The translations under genes were made by a program, and so were the position numbers. The notes beneath the pieces are model-generated. The model made no database searches. It saw only the letters and a list, made by a program, of their open reading frames with translations, and had not been told where the DNA came from. DNA of 64,000 nucleotides from Platynereis dumerilii (lineage: Eukaryota > Annelida > Polychaeta > Phyllodocida > Nereididae): the NCBI GenBank assembly GCA_026936325.1, contig JAPTHN010000012.1, forward strand, positions 39,566,537 through 39,630,536, written 5' to 3'. This document shows, piece after piece, positions 47,453 through 59,345 of this stretch (position 1 is its first letter; each line of letters begins with the position of its first letter).

Positions 47453-48514
47453 ATAGTCTATCTACAAGCAGCTGTTAAAGTGCTTGCACGTTATTTTTAG
47501 TACTGTCTCAATCTGAACAATTTCATCGATTAATGATATCGAAAGATCTCAATGCAATTTTCGCACTTGGTAAATTTTTGTACATTGCATTAAAAATCGA
47601 TAACCAATCAAAGCACTTGACATTAGACAACTGTTATTTCTATATTTTCTCCTGGAATCTGAGTGGTTAGTTGCAATAGTGGCATATTAATTGTGTTGCT
47701 TCCGTGTATTTGTGTTTATACTTTTCACTGCTGTATTATTATCTTTGTAGGCCTATACATACTCATTCATTTTCTTAGTAACTGCTGCAGACCCGTACAT
47801 TTCATTTGTAATACATTGTATATCATATCTTCTACAAATGGTGTTCTTGTAGCCTACTAATGAAGTGGTGCTGTGAAAATTGTATGATATGGTGCTTTAA
47901 TGTGTGACTGTAGTATTTTATGGTGCTCTTTATTATAATGGTAATACTGTTTTCTTTGGCACTTGTAATTCTAGTATTCGATTATTACAATAAAATAGTA
48001 TTTATGGTCTTCATAGCTATAGCCTGGTCACTATTGCATGGACTTAAAGCGGTTCACGCTGTCCATACTTGCCCGCTATTGATTACATGATGCACATGAA
48101 AACCTAATTTATTATATTATGAGTAACTAACCAACAATTGGACTCATGACTTTACAATTTTATTAATTAATTTTTTATTTATTTGTCTGTAAATGCAGAG
48201 TAACAGTTTAAATGTTTTTATTTTTTATTCATTTATTTTTTTTGGTAACACTTGTCAAATTGGCTTAATATCTTTCCAAGAATTGTAACATAGTTAAACA
48301 TAAGTAATTGAATATCATTGCGTTATTCTACAATCGTTTCACTCTTTAGAAGTAGTTACTATCCCTCTTTTGTACATATTCATTTCCTTTTATTATTATT
48401 TTTATATTGATTAATGACACATGTATCTATGTGATATCAAATAAAAGTCTTTTTTATTATATATAAACGAAGAACACCTCCAATTTTTTATTGCATCACA
48501 GATAATACTACTGG
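47453..48514. other. AT-rich DNA; possible 3' UTR-like end
   Basis: No ORF of substance. AATAAA occurs at 47990 and 48440 on the plus strand, and the T-rich 48160-48450 stretch resembles a retroelement 3' UTR, but no coding part is attached. Confidence 0.35.
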
Positions 48515-49056
48515 GTGACCTCTAAAATAAATTTCTTCAGTTAGCGAGTACCTCTGAGATGAATTCATTAAGGATGGGGACTGGAGGCCTCTGAATAGAT
48601 TTCTCAAGTTAATGTGGCCCTCCGAAATAAGGTCTTTGAATCAATGGGACGGAGGACCTTCTGAAGTAAATTTCCCGAGTCTGTTTGGAGGGGACCCTTA
48701 GAAATTAATTTCTCAAGTCAGTGGGAGGGACCCTTTTAAAAAGAATATTAGAGAAAGCTGGAGGGGGCCCTTTAATATAAATTTCTCATAAATTGGAGGG
48801 GGCCCTTTGACACAAGTTAGAAGGTGCCTTTCGATATGAATTTCTCATTGGAGTGGGCCCTCTGATGGCTTTGAATTTACGTTCTAGAGTCAGTGAGCGG
48901 TCCCTCCGTAATAAATTTCTTGAGTCAGTTGGGCCACTGAAATAGATTTAGATCTCAAGCCTTTGAGGCCCCTAGATCAAAGTCATTGAGTTAGAGGGAG
49001 GGGGCCCTCTGAAATAAATACTCACAGCCAGTGAGCCCTCTGAAATCGAGTCATTG
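48515..49056. repeat. Degenerate ~45-60 bp minisatellite
   Basis: Nine to eleven diverged units with 'ggccctctgaaataaatttctcaagtcagt' order (for example 48574, 48650, 48700, 48770, 48850, 48910 and 49000). Old: units differ at a third or more of positions. Confidence 0.8.
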
Positions 49057-49746
49057 ATGATGAGATTACTCTTTATGGGCCAAAATAGCATTTTTTTTCT
49101 TCTTAACTCCCCACAACGTGTTTCAATTACTTCTGTCTTTGGCCCCTCATGGCAAACTTTGGGGGGGGGGGGTATCACCCCCCATGGGCCTGTGCCCCCA
49201 CACCCCCCACTCCTAGATAAAAAAGTCACCCCCTTAATGTCTGACATTAAACTGTAATTATAATTTATCACACAAAAGGAGACAAGTGTGTAATTCACAG
49301 ACGGCCCATACTGTATCATTAAATTTACAACATGTATAGATTTATATCTGCTGGTGACAGATCTCACTTGTAGTCCATTTGAAAGTCATATTTTTTTCAT
49401 CATACGAGAGAGACCAAGCACATATGTCACTTATTTTCATACGGCTGTCGTCAGATCAATCAGAAGGATGGAGCAAAAGAGCCTGATCAGTAAATCTTTA
49501 TCTTCAGCACTTAGCATGAATAGGCTACTCAGCTTCAGGGATGTCAGTTTCATTTTAAAGTGATGGGGCAAATAGTGGTCACACCTTCGTGGAAGATGTC
49601 AGGGGAAAAATTATAATCTTTCTGATTCAGAAACATGCATGTATACATAGGCCAAAAAGTGGTGGAGGCAAATGCCCCATCAGCCCCACCTCCACTGACG
49701 CCACTTCTCAGCTTCTTCTTTTAGTCGTTCAGTGAGGAATAAGTGT
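49057..49746. other. No gene; G-run/C-run rich patch
   Basis: 49155-49240 has a poly-G run and C-rich stretch (ccccccatgggcctgtgcccccacacccccc region). ORFs across it are not recognisable. Confidence 0.4.
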
Positions 49747-49835
49747 ACTAGTGATGCACGGATATCCGGCGAGGTATCCGGTATCCGGCCGGCTATTGGA
49801 ATTTGCAGGATATCCGGTGTCCGGCAAAATTAGGG
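49747..49835 (+). mobile_element. hAT-type terminal fragment with ATCCGG repeats
   Basis: 'ctagtgatgcacggatatccgg' begins here (49748 on), followed by six spaced TATCCGG/GTCCGG motifs. This resembles the end of some hAT elements (TAGNGATGCA tip). I found no matching opposite end. Confidence 0.35.
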
Positions 49836-50104
49836 AGTCAGAACTGGACATCTGGGAAGTTCAAAAATAAGTGAAAATCTAAAAAAAAGAATATTACAAG
49901 AACACAGTCAAAAATATGATGTAACCATCTTCAAAATTTCAATTCAGTTATAGAACATAACAAAAAAAATTCCATCAGAGGAACAGTGCTCCTGTCGGAC
50001 AGATATCTCTCAGCTTTCAGAAAATTCTTTTCATAATCACCCGCGAATGCTGAAAAACTTCCTTTTTGTACGTTTATTATCAGGTTCAAACTATTTTTTT
50101 TGGG

Positions 50105-50175
50105 GGGGGGGGAGGGTTGGAATAGTGGCAGAGTGCCAGGCTTCCTCGCTGCATAGGTCCAGGGTTCGAATCCAG
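50105..50175 (+). mobile_element. SINE family A, tRNA-like head only
   Basis: Box A-like TGGCAGAGTGCCAGG and a perfect box B GGTTCGAATCC, preceded by the same G-rich leader as the copy at 53402. The family body is absent. Confidence 0.6.
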
Positions 50176-50479
50176 TTTTTATAGCAATGCTCGCACAACT
50201 TGCACAAGATCCTTTCAGTTTACAGTTTTTAAGTAACATACTTGCTCAAGGTCTCCTAAGCAGGCCTAACAGAGGTTAATTATTTTTCAAGGTTCCTTTT
50301 GACAAAAATTTAATCTATAATTTTTATTTTTTTTCCACATTAACCTCTCATCATCTCACCTGATTTATATTTGAATAATTGGTAAATTTAGTTTCCTGAA
50401 GAATATTTACATTAACTTTCTTTCGTATTATTTTAATGATGCGTAGGTATCATGATTATTAACTCTTTAATTTTTTTTT

Positions 50480-50615
50480 TTATGGTGGGCTCTCGATAGC
50501 GGTAATTTTTTTTATCTCGGAGAGGTAATCCATGACAAAATTGAATATACTTTGTAATTGTAATTGAACTTTTATAATTGTTGGCAAAATAAATCTGTCT
50601 GAGTCTGAGTCTAAC
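50480..50615 (+). mobile_element. LINE 3' tail
   Basis: Ends 'aataaatctgtctgagtctgagtct', an AATAAA followed by a short tandem tail typical of CR1-type LINE 3' ends. A minus-strand ORF across it (50480-50842) is unrecognised. Confidence 0.45.
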
Positions 50616-51197
50616 AGAACATCACAATAATAGGACGATGCTTTTGTGTTTATCAAGGGAGTTCCAAGAAATAACGAAGAATGTTGTACACTCTTAACCA
50701 AAAGATTTAATATGGAATCTTTAAAGGTTATATAATCTGGTGTAGATAAGGACGCTAAAGGTTCATTATTCAACTTTTGAAAAGGTTCCAACAGCAAACC
50801 AAAACAGCATTGAGATAATCTAGCTGCACTGAACTCTGGCAATGGAACCCATTTCTCTCAAGTTGGGAGCACAGGGCTCCATCACAGGGCCTTCCAACCA
50901 GTATTGCACTTTTTCAATTCAGTTCAACCTTAAAAAAATGTAGAACCTTATTTTGGCTGTGGGTTCTTTATATATACCATAAAAGAACCTTTTGCGTTAA
51001 GAGTGCAGGATAGGCAAACATGCAACATAGCTAGATGGAAAAGAGAATTGTGCGCTAATTAAAATGGCGGTGACAGCTCTTGAGTCTCTGGATGGATAAT
51101 GGAAAACAGGGAATTCGAAAGTAAAATTGCCAAGGGACAGGGGGACACAAAAGCCCATCAATAGCGGAGCGACAGGGAATTTTAAAAAGAAGTATAA
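50616..51197. other. No feature recognised
   Basis: Part of the 120-codon minus-strand ORF lies here; it has no family resemblance. Confidence 0.4.
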
Positions 51198-51200
51198 TTA

Positions 51201-51402
51201 GGCCAGACATAATTGATCTTTAGCTTCTCGGATCTTGTCAAGGGTCTTTTTCTAGGGTCAGTTGGTAGGATGGAAAAAAAGGTGAAATCTCAAATTTTTC
51301 AATTTGATAAAAATTGTTGGTATGCTCAATTATTTTCTACTGTAGGTAGAAAATCTGTTGGGTCGGTCCGTCCGAGAAGCTCAAAATTAAAAAAGTCTGG
51401 CC
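51201..51402. mobile_element. Harbinger-like MITE, 202 bp, copy 3
   Basis: GGCCAGACATAATTGATC tip, inner 'ttagcttctcgga', TTA on both sides (51198-51200, 51403-51405). Exactly the same length as copies 1 and 2, but in an unrelated location. Confidence 0.9.
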
Positions 51403-51405
51403 TTA

Positions 51406-52197
51406 GCGGGCTACCATTGGATGACAACTTGTCAAGGGGGGGGGGGGGGGTTGGAGTTTTTTAAATAAATAATATCTTGCCAGTAACACTTATAGTGAAA
51501 TAAATGAATTCTTTCTGGGCTGTCATACTACCTGGTGATGATGCTTCTTAATATGGTGTATCTAGCTTGATTTAGAAACGTTTATTTGATGAAGTCATGT
51601 GCTTCAAATTAATAATTACTAATATCCAGGGGAAGGGGGGCCTGGAGGTTTCCAAACCCTTTGAGATTAAATGGTGACCCCCTAATTGGAAGGCATGCAT
51701 TTGAATTTTACCAAACTAGGTTAACTAGCCATTAAAGACTGAAGAGGTGTAAATTTGTTTATTAACTTAGTCATGTGACTGAACTCCTTGGAAAACTTTA
51801 TCATAACTTTTTCAGTTTACGGATAGCAACAGTCATAAATAGTTATTTGAAAATGCCAGACGAACTATGCAAGTCACTAATTCATTTTCAATACCCCCAT
51901 AAATCTTGGCCCGTAGGCCGATACCAATAACTGATAATTTTTGCACAACGACATAGATGACCATGTTTTGATATCCACTGAAAAACTCTCAATTTCAACT
52001 GTCTTCTAACATTCAATGATTTAGTGGAAGTTTCTGAAGCCAAAGGTCTTCATGCCCTGACGTATAGCTTTTTTGAGTCTCGGGGGAACAATTCTCATAC
52101 AAAGACAATTGATGTGGAACATGTGATTCCTCATTTAATTTGACAAATTCAGCAAAATTTGACTAATTAACTTACTAAGTGATCTACAGGCCTGGTA
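51406..52197. other. No feature recognised
   Basis: Contains a 13-base G run at 51436-51450. Otherwise AT-rich with no ORF worth calling. Confidence 0.45.
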
Positions 52198-52330
52198 GAG
52201 TTCCCCCGTGGCCTAATTGGTAAGTGCGCTTGTCAACTGGCTCTGAGGGCTTGGGTTCAAATCCATACGGCGATTGCCTGCCTCGATATAGCCCACTGAG
52301 GTGCTGCAGAGGCATAAAACACAAACAAAC
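52198..52330 (+). mobile_element. SINE family B, internally deleted
   Basis: The head with box B (GGTTCAAATCC) is fused directly to 'atacggcgattgcctgcctcg' and the tail. About 150 bases of body are missing. Target flanks are unclear. Confidence 0.85.
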
Positions 52331-53189
52331 ATGATGGGAGCCGCCACAGACTTTTAACAGTTTATTTTGAAAGATTTTGGTCCACTTAGCATCACAAAGT
52401 GAAAATTTTATGACTTTGGATGAAATCTTAAAAAGTGGGGTCAGTAACTGAAACAATGAAAAAATTACAAATATTGCAAATTTTGAAGGGTTGAAATCAA
52501 ATGAAATATTGTTGATACATGAAAGTAATTGTTACCGAATGAATAATTGAGGTCCAAATTAGTTAGTAACAATGCTTGTATTGGAGAGAATACCCTCAAG
52601 GGCAAATCTGAATTATCCGACTTCACCTCATCAGGTGAGTGGGCAGATTGTAAAATTTGTAATATAATATTTATTAGCAACAAAAAGTATACAAAGACAC
52701 AAAATGTTGAATCAATTTTTGCACCACCAATGCTTGACTTTATGTCCATTGTCTTTGAATCATCAATGCTTGACCAGACCACCAAGTGAAACATCTAACG
52801 TGAGTTGACCAGACTGGAAATTTAACCCAGGTCCCTGATATTAGCAGTGCTCAAAGCATGCGCGCAATGAGCTGGCCCAGGTGTTAGGAGACTCAGGGTC
52901 ACACTTCATCAGATGGAGAATCGTATGATGCCAAATCAGCAAAGGCACATACAATGTATAAAGCAGGGCAGGGTAGTGGAAACAGAGTGAGACAGGGGCA
53001 AAGCAAAACAGTGTGCCTCTCAGCTTAGCTGTGCTGTAGTAGCAGAAAAAATGCAAACTATCCAAGAAACTGACAGTGTTGAGAGAAAATATTCAGGATT
53101 CAAACAATCATGAAATGAAAGCGAAGGCTCTCCTAAATGGAGTAGTGGAGACTGGAAAGTATAGCACAGAGGAATGGGTAGCTGAGCTT
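52331..53189. other. No gene recognised
   Basis: 52805-52885 (minus) looks faintly tRNA-like (ACCTGGGTTAAATTTCC) but box A is poor. ORFs on both strands at 52465-52794 mirror each other and lack coding signs. Confidence 0.35.
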
Positions 53190-53402
53190 GGATGGACGAT
53201 GGCGCTTTACCTCCTGTTTTTATCCACTTGGTCTAGGTAGGCTAATTAGGACAGGAGGATGACACAGCAATGAGGTTAAGAATGAATGAAACAGCTGTCC
53301 AACATAGGCCCAGGGACATGGCAAGAGCTGGATTCGAACCCTGGACCCAGCAATTGGCAGCCTAGCATACTACCACTTGTCCAAACCTCCCCCCCCACCC
53401 CC
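53190..53402 (-). mobile_element. SINE family A, best copy
   Basis: On the minus strand: a G-rich leader, box A-like CAAGTGGTAGTATGCTAGGC, box B GGTTCGAATCC, then the body with 'cctatgttggacagctg' and 'ctcctgtcctaattagcc'. Confidence 0.75.
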
Positions 53403-54826
53403 CAGTAGCTGAGCTTCGGAAGAAATGTAGCTTCAACCAGCATAGGCTAAGGGAAAATACACCTTAAAAGGTGTTGTTGAGGTCAGGTACACATGTATAA
53501 TACAGGACATTTGCATTCACCCATGTTGCTGGCTCCCCCAGTGGGCATAATAATGAAGCAACATCCAGCATCAGCCATTTTCAACCAACAGGAAAACATC
53601 ATGTCTTTTACTCTCAACATAGGAGCAATCTGGTCTGCACAACATTGCGTGACCTTAGGTAGCTAGTACTGACTTTGGGCTAAGGATTTATGGTTTAAAA
53701 AAAATTTCTTTCCCACTTGACACTGGAAAAAAAGTTTGTTCAGAACATGGAACGAAAAACAGGTGTTTCCACCTTTAGCTGGGGTACTGCAATGTCAAAA
53801 TTGTGAAAGTAGTTTGTCTCAACCACCGTCTGGTTTGCCCCTTAAAATATTTCTTGAAAATGTCTGTCTTAATTTTGGAATTTGAAAATTGTTATAATAT
53901 CATGTGGCACCAAAATCAACCGAAACACATATAATGCATTGAAAATACAATAGTGGCAATGGTGAGTCATTGGTGACCACCTTCATCATGTCCACAGTCC
54001 ACACTCAAGACATACAGCTGTGATGGACTTGATAAGATATTGCTTATAGGGCAATTTACATTGTTTGTGACTTTGGTTTTTGACCAAGTTGCAACAAGAG
54101 TGACAAGGTCCAGAGCCACTTTTGCAAGTTTCTGTAAGCTCAGAAAGGATATTTTAAAAAGTGACACTTGTTTATGGCGATATCAACAATACAAGTTTGT
54201 TGTAAAAAGCTCTCTAAAAATGTGTGCCTTTTTGATGTTGTTGAGTTAAATTTTTTCTGGCGTTTTTAAGCCATTTGGTAAAATTTTATCAGGTGATACT
54301 CCAATTATAAAGCTTAATTAGTACCAAGCATTCGGTTTTATAAGACTAATGAGTGAAAAATCAATCCTTGCCATCCATGAGTTAACAACATTCATTTCTT
54401 TAGTTCATAATTGGCTAGTTGTCTTGCAGTTGAGACTACTTTATTTATACAAATATCAATCCAAGCGAAGTTTTTTACAGGCCTCATTGAATTCGATAGA
54501 ATTTTTCTGGAGATAAAATGTCACGAAGTTCAATAATTATGCCAATTATATTATGTTTTTTGGCAGACCAAATTGATTTTGAAAGTTTCTGAAAGAAAAA
54601 CAATAAATGTCAATGTTATATTTTAAATTGTGACAAAAACTGCAGTCACACTGTATAGCAGATCCAACTATGACCTCAGGGGGTCCAATTGCTTTAAAAA
54701 ATGTGACAGAATCGCCTAAATTAATGTAATGGTGTGTCAGGAAGACCATGTAAAGTTCTCAGAGCTTACACCTACGACCTCACTGCCTTCCTACCACGTT
54801 CCTGTTGAGTGTTTCAAAGAGATTAT
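53403..54826. other. Mostly unrecognised; one MITE end
   Basis: 54225-54247 resembles the tip of the TA-flanked MITE at 44367. No partner end was defined. Confidence 0.4.
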
Positions 54827-54840
54827 ACTGTGCTGGCACT

Positions 54841-55139
54841 AGTTCCCCCATGGCCTAATTGGTAAGTGCTCTTGTCAACTGGCATTGAGGACTTCGGTTC
54901 AAATTTCACCCCGGGAACTCACTTTAGTCCGAGCCCCTGGGACATTAAATGGAGGCGGGTTGTATCCAGTGTTCTATGCTGGGGCAACTGAAAGACCCTG
55001 GGCATCCCTGAATTAATAGGGTATGTGCCAGACTCACAGTCTTCTCATCTCATCATCATCATACGGCGATCGCCTGCCTCGATAAAGCCCACTAAGGTGC
55101 TGCAGAGTCGTAAAACACAAACAAACAAACAACAAACAA
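54841..55139 (+). mobile_element. SINE family B, full-length
   Basis: Head, body and (AAAC)n tail. The 14-bp target duplication ACTGTGCTGGCACT / ACTGTGCTGTCACT lies at 54827-54840 and 55140-55153, with one mismatch. It inserted immediately beside the 14-bp minisatellite. Confidence 0.95.
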
Positions 55140-55153
55140 ACTGTGCTGTCACT

Positions 55154-55281
55154 ACGATGGCCACACTATGATGGCCACACTGCGATGGCCACACTGCGAT
55201 GGCCACACTGCGATGGCCACACTGCGATGGCCACACTGCGATGGCCACACTGCGACGGCCACACTGCGATGGCCACACTGC
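55154..55281. repeat. 14-bp minisatellite (CGATGGCCACACTG)
   Basis: Nine near-identical units. Because 14 is not a multiple of three, all frames are sampled and ORFs appear on both strands; none is a gene. Confidence 0.95.
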
Positions 55282-55654
55282 AAATATATAATCCAAGCAC
55301 CAACAGTGGAGAGCTTCAGGACAGCCCTTCAGAAACTATACTTTGAATGCCATCACAAGTTCTTATTCGATTTTCAGATCATTTTACTACAATTTTACTA
55401 TAACTTTTTTCCTGCACACCCAGATTTTACTGGATGCACAGGTTGACGGGACTTGACGCATGCACAGCAGTATGTGCATATTTAATTGGACTCCCAACTG
55501 CAGAATGCCATGCATCATTACCGTAGATGTAGAACAGTAGAAGTTTGCTCCCTCTTTCCGGAGGTGGAAATTATTTAAAATATAATCATTGTGTGGCAGC
55601 TGTAGCCATCGTAAATTATAGACATGATGCACAGTATTGCACACGGGCACTAAA

Positions 55655-55795
55655 GGGACCATTCAGAATTCATGACCAGGGGGGGGAATTGGTTTGGTCG
55701 CAAGGTATGGGGGGTGGGTTTGGTCGAAAGTTGGCGTTAAAAAATTGATATCCCCTAAGGTTTCATGCATTTTATTAAGTACTTCCCGCTCCCCT
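55655..55795. mobile_element. Harbinger-like MITE fragment
   Basis: GGGACCATTCAGAATTCATGA tip preceded by TAAA, then G-run blocks and 'aaggtttcatgca', as in 1921-2326. The right end is missing. Confidence 0.65.
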
Positions 55796-57087
55796 AGGAT
55801 CAATGCAGATTTTTTATCTTGAGATCTTAATTACCGGTCTATGGATATTTGGCATTCGACCACCCTGGGTCCTTGGAGTATTCGTTTAAATGAATTATTC
55901 CCATCTTGTCGATATTTGGTGAAAAAGTGATGATTTCCAGGCAGTCTCGATTCTCAAAATTCATAATTTCTGCTCAGTCGATTTTACAACTTTGTATGGA
56001 TCAGTTTTCAAAGAAAATTTACGATATTGTGCTCTTTTAAAAGAAATTATTACATCCATCGTTCCTGCCAACTTTTAAAATTCATGCTGTTCATAACTCC
56101 AAATGTCATCCAGGCTGGCAATTAACACTTAAATTGACAAACAGTCTACATACAGACATTTCCAGAGCACTGAAACTCTCCTGATGAAGATCCATGATGA
56201 TATGATGCTGAATATGAGCAAAAGTGAAGTAACAATGCTTGTACTGTTAGACCTTTCAGCCACGAGTGCAGTTACCTTTTGTTTGTTATGAGCTTGTGAT
56301 GAGTAGATATACAGAGTGTGAAACTAGCATTTCACTCACTTTCCTGGGCTGGTTTGCCCTCAAACTGACAGAGTAAAATTCATTGACCAAGTCCTACCTG
56401 TTGTTTTTCTTGCTCCTTGCATCTGCCTTGTTATTTACGGAAGATCAAAGTTGGATGTCACCCCCATATTTTGATCAATACCACCTTTTTCCAAAGCTTA
56501 AATGGTTATATAGGCTCATGGGCCTCACAATGGCCGCCAGTTTAAGGGATCCTGGGAAATCTCTAAATAACAGTCATGGCCCAAACCAGTTTCACTTTCA
56601 CAAATGAGATTTGAGACTTTACACCAGGGCACCAATCACTTCAGTCCTGATCATGGTGGCAGATTTTATTGCAATCCACTTTGTTTCACGAGTGCAGTCA
56701 CTTCTCCCAAACTTATAGAACCAATGCCATTTTTCTAAGATATTAAAGAAAAGGGTCCAGGAGAAACATAAAATGTTTCCTATTCATTATAAATGTACTG
56801 TGCATTAAAGTAAAAGAAGTGTCCCAGTAGCACTGATCTATCACTATGAAAAAATTACTCGAACATGCTGCCTCTGGTGGGAATGCGCTTTAGGGGTCAA
56901 TAACCTTCATATATATATATCAAGTTTAAATAAGTTAAATACATTAGGTAGAAAACTCTAAAAAAATATCATTTGCCAAGAAATAATTTTGCAAGAATTG
57001 CTGAATGTATTGCAACCAGTTAATTGATAATTTTAGACAAATCATTTTCATCCAATCACCGCATTTGTTTATTTGCTGCAAAGTCAG
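55796..57087. other. No gene recognised
   Basis: An ORF at 56383-56607 opens with a hydrophobic run but has no ATG in good context and no family. 56915-56925 is a short AT dinucleotide run. Confidence 0.4.
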
Positions 57088-57255
57088 TGATGCATGGATG
57101 GCTTCTGTGAGTTGGATGGCCCTACATGAAATGGAAAATGAGTTGACTGTCTCCTTCAACAGCAGGATATCTGTTTATAACAATGAAGCTGGCACCGATA
57201 ACTGGGTGAATTCATTGCAGAAATACATAAGGATGGAGCTCAATTGGTTTTTCAG
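57088..57255 (+). CDS. Orphan exon candidate
   Basis: A 168-base stretch (56 codons) lies between an acceptor-like 'tgctgcaaagtcag' and a donor-like TTCAG|GTTTGT. The frame reads DAWMASVSWMALHEMENELT, then RISVYNNEAGTDNWVNSLQK and ELNWFFR. Trp content and amino-acid mix look like real protein, unlike the AT-rich frames around it. The donor is weak, partner exons were not found and the family is not recognised. A LINE fragment begins 140 bases downstream. Confidence 0.35.
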
Positions 57256-57394
57256 GTTTGTCATGCCTTATATAAATTATAATCAGCACACTAAATTTTA
57301 TAAACAAATCTTCCAATATGGCCTGTCATGCATACCCTTGTTAGTAATATAGACACACATCACAAGCTCACAACTTTTTTTTGAAAACACTCGT

Positions 57395-58525
57395 GCTTTC
57401 GGCTGCATTTGACACAATTGATCACAATATTCTACTGAAATGTTTAGAAAACCGATACGGTGTTCAAGATTCCGCACTATCCTGGTTCAAGTAATATAAT
57501 TCTGAAAGGCCACAGTCAGTGATAATTAATGACAAAATATCAACCAAGCTGCCTCTCAAATTTGGTGTCACTCAATGATCAAAACTGGGACCAGTCCTAT
57601 TCAATTCATAATTATATTGCTTCAACGAGTGAAGTGGCTGAGAAAAATCAAGTCAAGGACCAAAAATATACTGATGACGAGCAACTTATACTCTCTTTCA
57701 AACCAACCTTTTTAGATCAGAAAAATGCCACAGACAAAATAGAGAAGTCCATTCCCGAAATTAAGAACTTTCTCCATGAAAATAAGCTTTGTAACAATGG
57801 AGAAAAGACCAAACTACTGCTCATTGGCACATCAGCCTAATAAACTCCCAAGTATCGTCAATCAGTGTAGACAATGTCAAGATCAGTACAGCTGATCATG
57901 TCAGAAGCCTAGGTGTAATCTTTGACTAAAACATGACCATGGAAAAGCAAATCAACAAAATGTGCTGAAATGCTTATTTCAATTTGAGAAAAATTGCAAA
58001 AATGAGGAAGTCATTAGACAAGGAAGTTTGCAAAACTGTAGTTAATGCTCTTGTTACTCCTCACCTTGACAATGGAATGGTGCATCAGGTCGATCGATGA
58101 ACAAAGCACAAGTAGCCCAAAACTCCGCAGTTCGTCTCATAGAGAAATTGAAAAAGCATGACAGTGTAAGCCAGTTCAGGAAACAGCTACATTGGCTACC
58201 AATTCCAGCTAGGATCCAATTCAAACTAATGCTAACCACATGGAAAGCAGTAAATGGGCAAGCACCTGTATATATTCAAAGTCTGATCCAGCCAAAATCC
58301 CAACAGAACTGTAATCTAAGAAGCAACGACAAAGTGCTCTAAAACAAACCAAATTCTCGCAATAAAAACAAATTTGAAGATAGGGCCTTTTCGCATGCTA
58401 CCCGAAAACTCTGAAACAAATTGCCAGATATTGTTAAGGCCTCAACAACACTTGACTGCTTCAAGAGAAATCTCAAAACTCACCTGTTCAAGAGTTTCTA
58501 CAAACAAATCGATCCTAAACAATAG
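57395..58525 (+). mobile_element. LINE reverse-transcriptase relic, CR1/L2-like
   Basis: Scattered over several frames: [12 protein letters not shown] (RT motif), LGPVLFN, STADHVRSLGVIFD, ALVTPHLDNG and LHWLPIPARIQFKLM. The last is very characteristic of CR1/L2 proteins and is followed by THLFKSFY near the C-terminus. There are many stops and frame changes, and the YADD region is not intact. Longest remaining ORF: 57529-57840. An old insertion, 5'-truncated. Confidence 0.85.
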
Positions 58526-58809
58526 CTAGTGAGCAGTTTACTTCAATTGGCGATATATGAATGTCTATATTATTTTATTATTATTAATATACAAGGGGGG
58601 GGGGCACCGATAATACTTTGTTTGCATAAGGCACCTGCGTCCTTTGTTGGAAAATAAATTGTTTCACTGTAAGGTGCTGCCCTTTCACTGCAAGGTTGTG
58701 CCCTCTGTTGGATTAGAATGTATCACTCTCCCGTGCTGAAGGTGAAAATAAAAGAGATGACATTTTCCTCTTAAAATGGCTGGTTTTGCTTCATCATTTC
58801 GCTGCCAGG

Positions 58810-59051
58810 TTATTTTGGATAAATTCCCCACACCCTTCTTCGCTTGAAGGTAACTTGCCCGATACCAATCATCCTGTCTACAAGTTGACCGCTTTTTAAT
58901 TGCCAGTGCTTTTTCCAGTCTTGACAGAACATAATAATTACGCTGCCATACGTTCTGTCACGGTTAGTGCACAATTCCACAAGCTCCAAGGAGCAGTCAA
59001 CAGGAACTTTTGTCTGGAAGAAACCAGGGCTGAGTGTGCTGATGGCCGTGT
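58810..59051 (-). CDS. Terminal exon candidate, unrecognised
   Basis: Minus strand: a good acceptor (gacccgtctcccctag), then 80 open codons to TAA at 58810-58812. The frame includes SPGFFQTKVPVDCSLELVEL, then YGSVIIMFCQDWKKHW and RRRVWGIYPK. The composition is protein-like. I do not recognise the family. Its entry phase (one carried base) does not match the end of the next candidate upstream (59346-59475), so the two may not be joined directly. Confidence 0.35.
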
Positions 59052-59241
59052 CTAGGGGAGACGGGTCAGAAGTCACAAAATGCACAAAAAACCTTCAGAA
59101 CAGAGCAGGTGTTTGTCAGATCTGAATGACCTTTAGCACAATTATGCAGTATTTAGTTGACTATATTTGTATCACATGATAGCTACTGTGTTGTAAATAG
59201 GCTTTAGTCAGTTCGAAAAATTATTTAAGGCAAAGTCCGCT

Positions 59242-59299
59242 GTGACTTGTTACCCCATGCGAGGGTCAAGAAGTCACAACCTTGGGGTAACAAGTCACA
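59242..59299. repeat. Inverted repeat GTGACTTGTTACCCCA
   Basis: Perfect 16-base arms with a 26-base loop. Related motifs lie at 59620-59650 (a near-palindrome GGTGAAATGTCACA/TGTGACATTTCACC) and at 59995-60010 (TGTGACTTTTCACCCC). Confidence 0.8.
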
Positions 59300-59345
59300 T
59301 GCAATTTTTGTGGACATACAGCACTATATGAGTTAATATGCAGAC

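Noticed and set aside
52805-52885. tRNA-like minus-strand sequence
   Set aside because: Only a weak box B; no box A at the right distance and no SINE body.
56383-56607. Secreted small protein (hydrophobic N-terminus LLFFLLLASALLF)
   Set aside because: The frame begins at a TTG, has no ATG in context, and the rest shows no Cys pattern or coding bias. Probably chance.
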